Assembly (NCBI GenBank): GCA_032719365.1
Contig: CM064872.1
Coordinates: forward strand, 20,801,572 to 20,865,571
Direction: 5' to 3'
From: Prinsepia uniflora
Taxonomy: Eukaryota > Streptophyta > Magnoliopsida > Rosales > Rosaceae
Length of the DNA stretch: 64,000 bases
The notes beneath the pieces are model-generated. The model was given only the letters and a program-made list of their open reading frames with translations. It did not search any database and was not told the DNA's origin. The position numbers were made by a program, and so were the translations under genes. Below are positions 34,181-46,560 of this stretch, one piece after another. The stretch's first letter is position 1, and each line of letters starts with the position of its first letter.

Positions 34181-36213
34181 CAAACTGGAATTTTGGGCCC
34201 AACTCGGATTATAAGTCAAGGTCCTTGTATGCGTTATATGACAATAAATTGAACTTAGTTTTCACAAAACTGTTGATGATTTTTGGGAATTTCAAATTAA
34301 CCTAAAACACTTGATATATGGAAATTATGAAGCTATTTTTTATATGTGTAGTTTTGTACTGTATAACGCTCGAGCTAAAGTTCAGATTGAAAAACTTGGT
34401 TTCATTTGAATTAAGGGATATAGTAATGGGTGATCTATGTGACCATAATTCGTGACCATGATTTGTTATTTCCAAATAATTATTGACGCATTAAGAGAAT
34501 TCAATGATTAATGATGAATTTTACGAACTTTGGAAATATGTTGGTTCGATTGGGAATTTAAAATAATTTTTTTAGATATGTTGGCTAAACTTTGGTTTGG
34601 CATTTCGTTTGATTGAGGTGATAATAGTTTAAATTTGGTTTTTAGTGATCATTGATGGGTCTTGGTAACCTTAACTCACGAGAATGGAAACTATTCTATG
34701 GAACGTTATACGAGGTTAAGTGTGGATTATGCTTCAGATTAGGTTGAGGGTTAAGAAGCTAATATGTGTTATTAGTATATGTTTTCCCGACATTCGTGAT
34801 TTAATTATGATGATGATTTACATGTGATTTCTTATGATTTTATGAATATTGTTAGGTACAAAAGTTATGAGATGGTAAATTAATTCTAAGAATTGCTATA
34901 TGTTGGAATAGATTGAAATTATCTAATAGTTTTTGAATAATATGATATTTTTATGGTAATGTAACAGTGCTGAAATATGATGGTAAATACATGGTGCTTT
35001 TGTGAGCTGTGGATGATTATTTGAGGATAGTGTGATGACATGATGTATATTGATGATATGATGATGATATGTGTACAAATGATGTTGTGACATGATGATA
35101 TGATATTTTGAATTGTGTGAATTGATGCGGACAATCTCAGATGTCGGGCTAGGGCCCCTTTCCTGAGACTGGTGTGATGTGAGTAACCACTCAGACGTCG
35201 AGCTAGGCTCCGCTTCCTGAGACTAGTATAGGGATGCTGGCTCAGACGTCTAGCAGAGCTCCAGTTCCTGGGTCAGTTCTCACTCAGATGTCGACCAAGG
35301 CTCCTATTTCTGAGTGAGGAGTGAGGTTGCACTTGGACGTCGAGCTGGGCTCCAGTTCCTGAGTGGTGTGCAGAAATACCCTTGGGGGGGTATGTGATTG
35401 GATAATGTTTGGTACTAGATAAGGATTGTGATTGTGGCCTACGCGTAGTGTCGTTATGAGTAATGTGGATTGATACTTGAGATATTACTTGATTGAGCTT
35501 TGTTATGGAATGGTGAGGTTCCTGACTGTGATTTGAAGGATGCAAGGGGTAAAGTTGGTTATGTAAATTAGTTAAGTCTATACGGGATCCTGGTCTTGTT
35601 ATGTCTACACGAAGTCAAGAGTCAATCAAGTGGATCTTTATTTTGCATGCATACTCATGTGTTTAAAGAGCGTTACTATGTGATTTCAATAATTTTGGAT
35701 TGTTTATATCTCTGTGTGATTTTACGAGGGTTAGGTTATGGCACATTTTACGAGATTCTGTGCAAAGTATGTCTTTGGGCTTTAAGCCTGGTTTCTGAAT
35801 GTGAGTTTGGTTTAGGAAATGGATATGTGCTATAAACATGTGATCTCGCGATGCTCGTGTTTTGTGATATGATAAAATTATGGCCAATATTGGGTATCAA
35901 GGATGGTTAGATCGTATAAAATTGTTGTGAAGACCTGGTGGTTGTTCTAATGGTTATACATAGTATTTGATAAACCGTGTTTTTTGATTAATGATAACCC
36001 GTATTTGATAAACGGTCGTGCGGGTGTGATAGTCCAGTTGATGATTACTTAATATTTGGAATGAATTGAGGAACTATGTTTAGAAATAATAAGGACTTGG
36101 GATACTAATAAAGTATACCGAGGAGTTATGATGACTTGAAATACGGGAAAAATGGTGCTTGGCATGGTATTAAGTTTGGATATGTTATGAAAATTTCAAG
36201 GACGAATTTTTTT
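34181..36213 (+). mobile_element. Internal remnant of the nested gypsy-type element with a hairpin array
   Basis: I found no coding homology. At about 35132-35380 are five units of about 32 bp, each opening CTCAG(A)..GTCG and closing CCTGAG, with inner GAGC..GCTC pairs, separated by 10-25 bp. AT-rich GATGATATG words fill about 35030-35100. The right end has AAATTTCAAGGACGAATTT just before a purine tract, a signature seen at the 3' end of many plant gypsy elements. Confidence 0.55.
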
Positions 36214-36235
36214 GGGCGGGGGGAGAAGGGAAAGA
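36214..36235 (+). other. Polypurine tract before the right LTR
   Basis: A G/A-rich run (GGGCGGGGGGAGAAGGGAAAG) lies directly before the LTR start TGTAACAACCCGG at 36237. It marks the plus-strand primer site and shows that the element reads rightwards. Confidence 0.8.
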
Positions 36236-37136
36236 TTGTAACAACCCGGATATTCAAGAAAATGAAAAATTGGATAGATTAGGTAAAAAGGCGATTTTGC
36301 CCTGCGTAAGTAAAAAAATTAACTTTTTGAGATGAGTAACTTTTGAGTATTTCGAGAATATTGTCACGTATTTCTTAGTGTCTGAGTCCATAGACAAGTA
36401 AAACGTTGGAATCGGAGAAAGTATGGGTTAAAATGGGCCAAGAATGGTCAAGGGGTTTTTTGGTAATTTTTCTTGGAAGGGAAAATTGGTAGTTTCACAA
36501 GTGGGATTCTAGGGTTATCTAGAATCTTCCCTTCCCCTTATTATTCAGCCTCCCACCGATTTCCCGTCCTTGTATAAATGTGTGGGCTTGGCTAGTTTAG
36601 CGGATTCGGTGATGAATGGCTGAAAGTAAGGAAAAGAGAAAATAAAGGCAAACCATGAGGGGGTGCGCTAAATAGGGGGAAACACAGAGAGAAAGAGGGG
36701 GAAAGAGAGAAGGAAGGAAAAACCAAGAGACTAGTGAGAGTCAAGGAGTGAGAAGAGGAGAAAACAATAAGGGTTGTGAGGGAACCCGTGAGGTTCCCAT
36801 ATCGGGTTTCTAGTTTTGAACCAAGAAATGAGCCAGCGTGTGCACTGGTGTGCTCCTGATGGTTGTGTGACCCTCATTAGTTAAGGAGGAGTGGTTCTGG
36901 ACGTAGAGAAGCAGTGGAACTGTTCTTGGAAGCCATGGCCAAAGAGATGGTGAGATCGAATGATGAGATTGGGTGAGTAATTATTCCTTCTAACTTCATA
37001 GATCGTTTTCTTAGCTGGTTTAGGTAGATTTTGATGTTTGGAACGTTGAAAATGGACGTAAAATGGCTAAGATATAGCTAGGTCGTGATCGCGGGTCAAA
37101 CGACTCGAATACCAGACAGTCGGGTTTGGGTCGAGG

Positions 37137-39303
37137 TGTAACGACCCGTCCCAAAGTTTAGGGATTAATTAAGAGTTAATTAGGGATTAACGAGGTTAAC
37201 CGGAGATTAGCTGAGGATTATCGGACGTTCAGGGCGAAATTACGATTTTGCCCTTGAATAAGGGCAAAAAGTTGACTTTTGACTCGAGAGGTTCGATGCC
37301 CGAGGACCATGTCATAGATCAAGTCGATATGAGTCCGTATACGGATGTCACGTAGAAATCGGACGTTTGATGGGAAAGTTATGGGTCACGGAAGTTCTGA
37401 GGTACTATTTATGATGACACGTTTTACGTGGCAAAGGCTGACTTTTGTCCTCAGTGGGCCCAGATATTTGTATCAGGCCCAATGGATGAGTGACAAGTGT
37501 CACTCATCCATTGCTCCCATTATAAAGATACATGCACCATCCCACTTGGGTGGACCAGATTTACAGAAACCGATTTAGACCGGTTTGAGCGCAGGAAGAA
37601 GACGCATTGTAGCAGGCGCGTGAGCTCCACGTGCAGAGCCTTTGGACGACGCGTAGGGCACTATTTTGGGAAGTGTTCAACATGTATTTTCATCCTTTCG
37701 ATGTAACAAATATTTTGGGACTGCTTTCGAGTCAATCAGACATTATTTCGATATAGTTCGGGATGTCCAAAGGTTTAGGATTGAGTTTAAAATATGTTAA
37801 AAATTCAGAAAATTAGGGCTTTTATGAGAGGTTACTAAGGTAGTTAGTAACCCTCTAGTATGATTTGGATAGGTATGGGAACTCCGGAGATGGTGATTGG
37901 CCCAGGAAGGGCTTATGGCACACATATCGAGGTAGCAGCTTGGACGGTCTGTGAGTGGACCTTGCTTTCTAAATATGATGCATGCATAAATATTTTATAT
38001 GTGTTTATAAACATGATTTGAGATGCCATGAGTGCATATTGTTGTGGTATTTAGTAATTACGTATTTGCACGTATTTCGAGGTTTATTGTTTTATATCGT
38101 GCTTATACGTGCTGTGTTTTCTATGATGGTTTGATGAACTGGTTTTGGAGTTGGAAATATGGAATCGGGCATGAGACCTCTTTGATTGGAAACCATCGGA
38201 CTTGGAGTCCATTTGATTTGATGAGAAATCGGGCTGGAGGCCCATTTGAGTTATACGATCGGGTTGGGGCCCCCGTTGGTTTACGAATTCGGGCATGAGG
38301 CCCAGTTATGGTTTATAAATGTGATTTCGGGTCGGGGACCCCAAATGGATTTGGATTTATGGATTTACGATGGTTTTATGGAAAACCCGGGCATAGCCCT
38401 TTGAACAGTTTTGAGATATTTTGTAAAATGGTTTTCCATGTACCATCCTCACGAACGGTTGCCCTCCAAACGTCCTGTAGTATCCTGGAGTGGCAGGCTG
38501 TCTCCTCCAGACGTCTCGTCGTATCCTGGAGAAGTCACGAGGCATTGCTTTCGAGGGGTCATTGCACGGAGCGACCGGTCCGTATAGTGACTCAGGAGCA
38601 GGATTGTTAGAGGTTAAAACCTCCCCCAGAGAGGGTCATTGATCTGCGGGTCATTGACCTCGGTGGACCCTAGGGAGACTTAGGATTGAGACCCTGAGTA
38701 GCACGAGTAGCTTGGAACCGTGACAGTGGTATTGATTGTGATATCTGGGATGTCAGGCATTAAGGATGCCGAGGATTGGTTTTGGGATGAGACCCACTTG
38801 TATTGGATTTGGGATGAGACCAACTTGTATCGGATTTGGACTGAGACCCACGTGATTTGATTTGGGCAGAGTCCCTACAGATTTGGTTTTGGAATGAGTT
38901 CCCACATGATTGGTTTTGGGCTGAGTTCACATATGGTTTGATTTACGATTTTGGGTTAAGGCCCTAATGATTTAATTGATTGATAAATGGTTTAATAAAT
39001 GGCTTTCGAATGCATGCATGCTTTTTAGTGAAGGGCATGAATGTCTTCTTCGTGAAATGAGTTTTAATTAAATTATTTATTTTTGTCTACTCACATCTTT
39101 CAATGGTTCTAATGCCCTTCAGGTTGATCGCGGATGCGGGCTGTAGCAGAGACTGAGACATCACACTCCTCCTCCGATCCTGGTGCACTTTGGAAGCCCC
39201 TGTTGGGCTAAGGTTTGAATTATCCCTTGTCTGACATTTCGTGTCAGACGGGAGCAGGTACATCCCGTTATAATTTCGGGGGGATTTGGGACGGGTCCTG
39301 TCA
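37137..39303 (+). mobile_element. Solo LTR of the dominant family (third nesting level)
   Basis: It starts TGTAACGACCCGTCCC and ends GGGACGGGTCCTGTCA, 2167 bp. The flanks CGAGG and AAAGG are the diverged 5-bp duplication, supported by the uninterrupted homologous site in the left LTR near 33260. The intron-like module is 37951-39122. Palindromic arrays lie at about 38165-38360 (GGGCTGGAGGCCC type) and 38740-38950 (GGGATGAGACCC type). The terminal hairpin is TTGTCTGACA (to 39236) with TGTCAGACGGGAG (from 39242). Confidence 0.93.
37951..39122 (+). other. Intron-like module of solo LTR 37137-39303
   Basis: Donor decamer GTGAGTGGAC is at 37951-37960. The partner GTCTACTCAC (one change, still pairing by G-U) is at 39085-39094. 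The acceptor GCCCTTCAG ends at 39122. The length is 1172 nt. Confidence 0.55.
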
Positions 39304-41464
39304 AAAGGAGGAAGACGATTGTGCAGGCGTGTGGCCACCACACGCAGAGGCCTTGAGGTGGCGCGTGGCAGTACGTGCGACGTCTGCTGGCCGTCCTGTA
39401 ATCATGAATGTTCTTCCTTATAATTTTCTGAGTTTATTGATATAATTTTTGGGTTAATTGAACTTTTTTTGGGTAGGGTTCTGAGTATCTAATGTTTTTT
39501 ATTTATAGATTTAATTGTTATTTAACTATAATGAATAAAAGGTTTCTTGTGTAAATTAAACCTATTGTCACACATGTAGTCCTGGTGAGTTATTTGTTGA
39601 GCATGTTGAATTTGTGGTGAAAGTAGTATTATCTACTTAAAGTCTTGCTTATGGTTAAAGAATTAAGAATTTTAACTATGTGATTAAATAAGTAATTGGT
39701 GGTCTAATTTGGTAGTTTATAAATTTCGTAGTAGTAAATTATAGAGATTTCTCTTTGGATTTTTGCTAAGTAAAGTCAATTGGTGGATATTTACAATTGG
39801 TGGAATGAGCGGAAGTTAAGGCCCGACTACATTCATATTCGAGTACTAATTTATAAATTTAAGAAAAGAAACAAGTTTTTAATTGATTAAGTTTTGGCCT
39901 TGTCGGGGCGTGGGTTGGACATGGGCGGTAACCTTATAACGATGGACTATGTTTGGTTAATTTATTAAATTATGGATATGGTTAAAAGTTAGCAGTATCC
40001 CTTGTTTGACATGAGCTGTCAGACGGGAGCAGGGTCATCCTGGATTTTCTTGGAATTAGGAATGGGTTCTGTCATCCAAGCTGTTCACTCTTGCACAATT
40101 TTTAGAGCGATCTGGCTTATCAAAATTAACAATCGAGGGTTAATAACCTTGTACTAGACCTCATTTTCAAGTCCCCTAAATCTTGGGATAAGACATGCGT
40201 CATAAATGTAAATATCATCACCTTTGTACACCTAGACCTACCTACAAACGATGTTCAATTGATCTGAAACTGGTGCCATTGGATCCATATCGTCGAGAGC
40301 ATGAAAAAAGCACCACCGTGGACCGTGGGATGGCCCCACGCATAGCCACGCGCCGCCAGACGGCCTACAACTTTTTCATTCCCCTAGACACGCTTCCCCA
40401 TGCGGGTATACACGCCACGCCACATCAGCTACCATGTGGCCTGCCATGTGTCATGCCATGTTAGCGCCGCATCATCATCAGACTTGAACTAGGTCACCAA
40501 AAATGGTGACCAACGACGCCGTCGCTGGAAAAACTTGCGGGAAACCTCCATTGTTGGTTGAAATTCAAACATACATAACATCTTCATTTCTTAACGAAAT
40601 CCAACGTTCTAATAGTCATAATTCATCTAGTCAATCCCAAAAATCCACATTCAAAATCCAAATTCAAATATAGTACCTATACAAGCTGGAAAATTGATCA
40701 AAAATCTTGGCCTAAGTTCCTCCTCAGTTTTTTAGCATTTCTTCGTGGCTTGTGAGATTCTGCTCGTTCGTGAGTTTAGATCCAATTCTTATGGTTTGAT
40801 TTTTAAGGGTATGCTTTTGTATTGTGAAATGATGAAGATGGGTGAATATATGGTTTAAGGGGGTGAAGGAAGAGGAATGTTCAGATGGTGACATATGTCA
40901 CCTTCTCAAATGGTGGCTCAACAAAATTTGGGCAAAATGACTAAAATGCCCCTACCCTTTAAATTACCAAAATTCCCTTGAGTATTTTAGACTCGTAACT
41001 ATCTGTCCAAACTCCGGGTTCGATGTGCCGCTTGTTTACAGACTCAAAAATCTGATATCTATGTAACGATCTTCCAGAAACATACAAAAAGTTCACCGAA
41101 TAAAAGTCAACTTTTGATCGTAAGGATAGAATCGTAAATTTACATTTAAAATTCCCAAAATTAAATTTCTCAAATATTCAGGTCATTACATGAAGGTAGA
41201 GAGTTGAGATAGGAGGAAGGTAAAGAATGGTGGGGGTTGTTGAGATACTAGAAAATGTTTTGAGGGAGATGTTTTGTTTTTCAAATCAAATGAAATATTA
41301 GAATGAGAGGTGGTAGTTTTTTTTTTAATTATATGGTTACAATTGGCTACAATTGTAGGACCAATCTACAATGCTAACTTCATAACATCATTGTAGAACC
41401 AATATGGCTACAATTGCACAACATTAGCAATCTACAAATATAGACCATCAAGTTAATGAGCGAT

Positions 41465-42120
41465 TGTTTGCTCCTCGATGTCACAAAGCATTCGAATTTG
41501 GCCAAACTCGTTTGTATACTCCTTAATGTACAAGTCACTCTGCCTCAAGTTGTAATACTTGAGAAAAGAATCTTGTCAATAATTCTTCGGCAAGAACTTC
41601 TTCTTTAGTTCTTTCTTCATTTTTCCCATGTTGTTATGCGCTTCTTATTATCACGAGCAGGGTGCTTCTTCAAATGCTCCCACCAAATTGAAGCATGTTT
41701 CTTCACCTTTAAAGAAACTAAGTTCACTTTGTGATCTTCTTCCACATCCTTATAATTGAATATTCACTCCATTGTGTTGATCCAATCAATGAATCCTTCC
41801 ACTTGCATCTTTCCTTCGAACTTCGAAATATCAACCTTCACGTCAAAGCTTCTACATGGCTGATAATTTCTTTGATGGCGTCTAGACGTAGACTCGTCAC
41901 TGAATGTTAGATCATGACCAAATAGATTGGTACCCTAATATTCATCTTCTAAATCATGGTGAACGCCATCATGTTCCAAAGGTTCGTAGCACTCAAGACA
42001 CTCCTGGAGTTACTACATTTGTCTTCTGAGATCATCCACCTCTATGTCACGAAGATCACACTTAAACTCTTCACAACCATTATTCCTTTGAGGGTGTAAA
42101 CAACCTCGATGCCCAACCAT
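41465..42120 (-). pseudogene. Ty3/gypsy gag remnant of a short-LTR family
   Basis: On the minus strand, degraded frames carry KVDISKFEGKMQVEGFIDWINTME-like, HASIWWEHLKKH-like and EYTNEFGQI phrases, the classic capsid region of plant gypsy elements. The same family appears at 55811-56340. Stops are frequent. The stretch 41196-41464, left of it, has no recognisable content apart from repeated TACAATTG words. Confidence 0.7.
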
Positions 42121-42128
42121 GGCCGATA

Positions 42129-42141
42129 AACTCTGATACCA
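42129..42141 (-). other. Primer-binding site (tRNA-iMet type) of the short-LTR gypsy remnant
   Basis: The minus strand reads TGGTATCAGAGTT directly after the LTR terminus at 42145, with one change from the usual sequence. Confidence 0.8.
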
Positions 42142-43022
42142 AAATAACAAAAGACTAATCGAGATTTTAGGAGATAACATAAGTGAATGCTCTTGGATAG
42201 GAAATTCACCATTCTAAAGAATCCACCAAGTCGCCACTCAATGAATCCATCAAAGAGCTAAGAGAAAATAGTTTAGGAAGAACACTCTTCACTAAGAAAT
42301 TGTTTATTAAATAATTCTTGGATGATTGCTACTCCAAATGAGATGGAGTATTTATAGGTTACTCATGGACATCCCCCATGAATAGTTTTTTTTTGTTAAA
42401 TCAAAATATATCAAGGGGCAAGCCCACCAAACATAGCGCCAATGACACCAAAACACGGGCAAAGAGCCCAAAGCACCTCTTAAGAGGAAACGAAGACAAA
42501 TTTACACAGCTGAAATGTTCCAATTCCTAGCAGTGAGGGAATTGGAAGTACAATGCTTAAAGTTAATGGTACAATGCTTACTCCTAATCATAGACACAAT
42601 GGAGTTATAAACCACATCTAGGGATTTTCTTAAACTCCCAAAAACTCGATTGTTCCTTTCCTGCCAAATATGATAGACAGTAGCGGCCAAGGCAAGCCAT
42701 TTTGAAACTTGAGCCATCTTTTTACCATGCCAAAGCACATCAATAGAGACAATAGAATCATGCCAAGGGGAAGAGCACCAAACAACACCAACAATCAACC
42801 AAAATTTTCCTCCAATCCCAGCACTAAAATGGTATTTGAAAAATAAATGGTCATGGGATTCAACGTCCCTATCACAAAGGACACAAATAAGCGCAGTTTG
42901 ATGAGAAAACCGACTAACACGATGTAGCGTGGTGAGCCTAGATTGAATAGCCAGCCACAGAACAAAACATGTACGAGGAATGGCACTAGCAAACCAAATA
43001 ACATTAGACCATGAGCACGCAG

Positions 43023-45923
43023 TGACAGGACCCACCCCTAATCCCCCGGGATTAAGGGCTAAATCCTGCTCCCGTCTAACTTACGCATGACACAAGGGCT
43101 AAACTGACGTCCAACCTCCATGTGACACGTAAGTCAGACAAGAGATTCTCGAGCCAACCATCCTAAAAGTATCCGTACTTCCCAGAGTGCGTCGAACTAC
43201 TGTGGATCGCGGGTGTGATGTCTCCGTCTCTCTCGACCAACAGCCCGTACCGCAACAACCTGGAGGGTATCGAAAAACACAAAAAGACTGTGAGTGGACA
43301 AAAACAAAGTATAGTTCAAAACAGTTTATAATAAAACAATTACATTTATACCCTCCATGTAAAAATCAATGCATGCATATCAAATCCAAGTCATGAAACC
43401 ATTCATATCAAAGACCATCATTGAAAACCATTTGAAAACTCGAATCAATCCACTATTCAAATCCAGGCCTCAGCTTCAAATAGCAAATAAATCTCAAATA
43501 CGGGAATTCAGTCCCAAAACTCATCAAATCCAATCATCCGGGCCACTGCCCAAAACATTATAAAAACCAGTGAAAATATTAACCATACAAGTTTGCTGGA
43601 TCTCAAGTGCGCCCGAGTCTTTAAACTCAAAACCATGCGCAATAACCAGGCCTTCCCGGGATATCAACGAGTCTTTAAACTAAAAAAACAATCACAGGCC
43701 TCGGGGGGTATCATAACCGAGTCTTTAAACTCAAAACACATCAATCCAGGGCCCTCCCCCAGTCAATCAATCCGAGTCTTTAAACTCAAAACCAGATCCA
43801 ACGGGTTTTCTTTTCTTTTTCCGGGTCTTTAAACCCAAAACCATTTTTCATTCGAAAACCATAGAAAATCCATCTCCGAATTCGAAAAAATGATTCCGTA
43901 AGCTAGCATCCGGAACCATCATCCCGAACCCAAATCCAGATTTCCTTTCCAAACCTCAAAACCAAAAGCTCGTTTCCGGAATCCAGTTTCAAAACGAAAG
44001 CTCATTTATCGAAATCTCAGAAACAGGGCTCCAAGCCCGAAATCACTTTTCTGAAATCCATTTCAAATCCTTGAAATCAAATCATATTTCAAATTCCGAG
44101 ATCAAACCATTAAAACCATGGTCAAATCAAAAGATCGTTCGAAATCTCGTAAAACGTGAAATTCCGTAAATACCTCGAAAAACGTGAAATTCTGTAAATA
44201 CATTGAAAAACGTGCAAAACCGTAAACCATCAAGATCATAAATCAAATAAGAGAATCAAGTATAGAAAACATAAAAAAACATATATGCATGTATCATAAG
44301 TTTGAAAGAAAAGTCCACTCACAGACCATTCCGACGTTGCCTCGATACGCGCACACTTACGCCGTTCTCGGCCATTCCGCTATCCTCGGCTTTCCCGAAC
44401 CTGTCCAAATCCCATACTAAGGTCACTAACTAGTTCACAATGGTCATACTAAAGCTCCATAATTTTCCCATAGTTTTAACTCTATTTAACTGAGGCCTAA
44501 AACCTTCGGACATCCCGAAACATGTCGAGACGATGTCCGATCGACTCGAAACTAGTGTCAAAATGTTCGTTACATCGAATAATTTAAAAGTCATGTTGGA
44601 AGATTCCCCAAACTACCCCACACGCGTGAACAGTGTCACCTTCTTCCTCTCGCCGACCCGGTTCAGACCGGTTCGAACTGGTCCGGTTCGACCAAGTTGG
44701 CATTCAAGGTTTTTCGTCCCTTTTAATCCAATTTAAATCCTATTCCTTCTATTAGATTCGTCTCTTCAATTCTAACCATTCTACCTAAAGAAGTTGTGAG
44801 AATTGGGGCTGGATATTTACCTCCCAACTTGAGCAGTGAACCAGTCCCTGTTTCCTCGAGTTATCACGATTCTGGCCTCCAACGTCCTCGTTTTTGATCG
44901 TAAACGCCTTCTGGAATTCCTAGAAACATAGCAAGCTGATCAGGACCTCACAATAACCCCCGAAGTTCGTTTTACCATTTCTGATCGAAACAGGGCAAGT
45001 ACGGGTTTGTCGCCATACCTCCGCCGTCGAGCCCCGTCGTGGGTACCAACGACATCGTCTCACCTTCCTTATCATTCTCTGATAAAGTAGAACCGTCAGT
45101 AGTGGCCTAAGATGAAAATTAAATTTCGAGTTCAAAAACAGGACTTACGGTTTCTCACGGCTAGGGCCACCGTTCACGGCCACCACGACCCCTCATCAAT
45201 CTCACTCAGTCCTTCTCACAACCCTCACAGTTAAAAGAGGATCACCAGGTTCCTTTTGTGTTTCACGACTCAAACTCTCCCTGGTTCCTCTCTGTGCTTT
45301 TCATTCCAAGCCCGTGCACCATTGTTTTTCATTTTAAAACAGAACGGGAGGCGGCAGGGAGGTTCTACAACCATCCAGGTAAGGCCACGCGTCAAAGTCT
45401 CTGTGGGCATTTTTCCAACAATCAGCCAAGTGTCCACTTCTCACTGGGCACAGATCCTGATGCAATAATGGCCAAAATGCCCCTTGATGCCCAAATTACC
45501 ATTTTGCCCCTTGTACGTTTAGACCCGTAACTAATTTATCCGAAGTCCGACGATGATGTGCCGCCTGTCGTTGTACTCAGGACATCGAGACCTTCCTAAC
45601 GGTCCTCGAATTTCATGAAATTGACTTGTCATTTGAAAAGTCAACAATTTGCCCCTTTTTTCTCCAAATTACCGAATTGTCCTCAAAGTTCCGAACATCA
45701 TAACTTTCTCCTCTGATGTCGGAATCGGACGTGCCACCTGTCTATGAACTCGTGACGTCCCGAACTACGTCACGGTCATCAGTCAAAGTCTTTTTGACCG
45801 TCTGAAAGAAAAGTCGACATTTTTACCCATTCCGTCCGAAAGTATCTCACTAATCACTGATTATCCTCGCTAATCCGTTATTTACCACTAATCTAATCCC
45901 GACTTCTGGGATGGGTCGTTACA
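43023..45923 (-). mobile_element. Solo LTR of the dominant family inside the LINE
   Basis: It starts TGACAGGACCCACCCC and ends GGATGGGTCGTTACA on the plus strand, 2901 bp, with perfect duplications CGCAG (43018-43022 and 45924-45928). The intron-like module is 43260-44322. The GAGTCTTTAAACTC-type array lies at about 43610-43830. The terminal hairpin is of the long type: GTCTAACTTACG near 43074 with CGTAAGTCAGAC near 43128. The bZIP dyad is at 45752-45773. Confidence 0.95.
43260..44322 (-). other. Intron-like module of solo LTR 43023-45923
   Basis: Donor decamer on the minus strand starts at 44322. The partner is at 43290-43299, and the acceptor CCCTCCAG ends at 43260. The length is 1063 nt. 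Confidence 0.55.
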
Positions 45924-46560
45924 CGCAGGATGGGCACCTCTAATCTTATTCCACAAAGAAGTAGAAGAAAACCTAGCATTTGCAGTAGCAGTCCAAATAA
46001 AACAATCAGACACCCTAGTACACGGGTGGCAAGCCTGGCTAGCAATCTGAATTTGTCTGAAGTTTGGATCCGCCGTGAAAGGCCACTCCCACCTACCATC
46101 GACAAGGATAGAAGAAAGACGAACCTTCAAGTGTATGCTAGAAATTTGCACAACAAAACTCCGTTACCTATCCAAAAGGTACCCCAAATGGCTCCACTTG
46201 TCTCACTATAAAATGACATCCTCACCATTACCAATCTTAGCCTCAATGAAAGGCTTCACAACCTCTCTGATCTTTAGCAATTTGCACCAATTCCAAGAAC
46301 ATATTTCGAATCCTTAACATAAACAAGGTGCATGAATGACTCATGAAAAATATACTCATGACTCATTGAAACTTTACATATGACTCATAGAAATCACACA
46401 AGACTTAATTATTTTTGAATTTGAAAAACACTTGATTCTAGACTAGAATTAATAGGATGAATGCAAAAATGGAATCAAAGGTAGATGAATTAACCATGTG
46501 CCTTGGATAAATTAATCATGAGGCTTAAAGGATTAATTGCTCACTTCGAATTCTGTGTCA

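Larger units (their letters stand above)
36237..40074 (+). mobile_element. Right (3') LTR of the nested gypsy-type element, split by a solo LTR
   Basis: It begins TGTAACAACCCGGATATTC and ends AATGGGTTCTGTCA, followed by TCCAA (40075-40079), equal to the left flank at 32393-32397. The LTR itself is about 1.67 kb, with the insertion 37137-39303 removed. The terminal hairpin is at 40001-40030. Confidence 0.85.
31312..41190 (-). mobile_element. Solo LTR of the dominant family, split by a nested LTR retroelement
   Basis: Parts 31312-32397 and 40075-41190 together make one LTR of about 2.2 kb. Its outer ends read TGACATGACCCG and GGTCATTACA on the plus strand, flanked by perfect 5-bp duplications TGAAG (31307-31311 and 41191-41195). 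Landmarks are terminal hairpin arms at 31362-31371 and 31405-31417, the intron-like module 31484-32371, an array of about eight GGGAAAACTCCC-like units at about 31780-32060, and GC-rich words near 40340-40375. The nested insertion sits at TCCAA (32393-32397 and 40075-40079). Confidence 0.92.
42386..46318 (-). pseudogene. LINE (L1-type) 3' part with zf-RVT domain, split by a solo LTR
   Basis: The element reads leftwards and ends in an A tail (poly-T on the plus strand at about 42386-42394). The 3' ORF after the LTR (42502-43022) encodes the reverse-transcriptase-associated zinc-binding domain: IPRTCFVLWLAIQSRLTT, a CVLC pair, HDHLFF, and later YHIWQERNNRVF. The preceding part (45924-46318) encodes IEAKIGNGEDV, a KWSHLGYLLDR-like phrase in another frame, LSSILVDGRWEWP and WNKIRGAHP, which joins the other half exactly at the insertion duplication. 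Endonuclease and RT proper are missing (5' truncated), and frameshifts are present. Confidence 0.85.
42145..46560 (-). mobile_element. Short gypsy LTR split by a LINE insertion
   Basis: The halves 42145-42385 and about 46319-46560 together match the 0.49-kb LTRs at 50774-51266 and 52236-52727, including the GAGTCATTCATGCACCTT region and the SSR-free leader. About 13 bp present in those copies (GTTTGACTC region) are missing at the LINE insertion point. Confidence 0.8.

Noticed and set aside
34919..35134. Minus-strand His/Ile/Ser-rich ORF
   Set aside because: Translation of GATGATATG low-complexity DNA within a retroelement remnant.
42795..43004. Separate minus-strand ORF
   Set aside because: Out-of-frame shadow of the LINE zf-RVT region.
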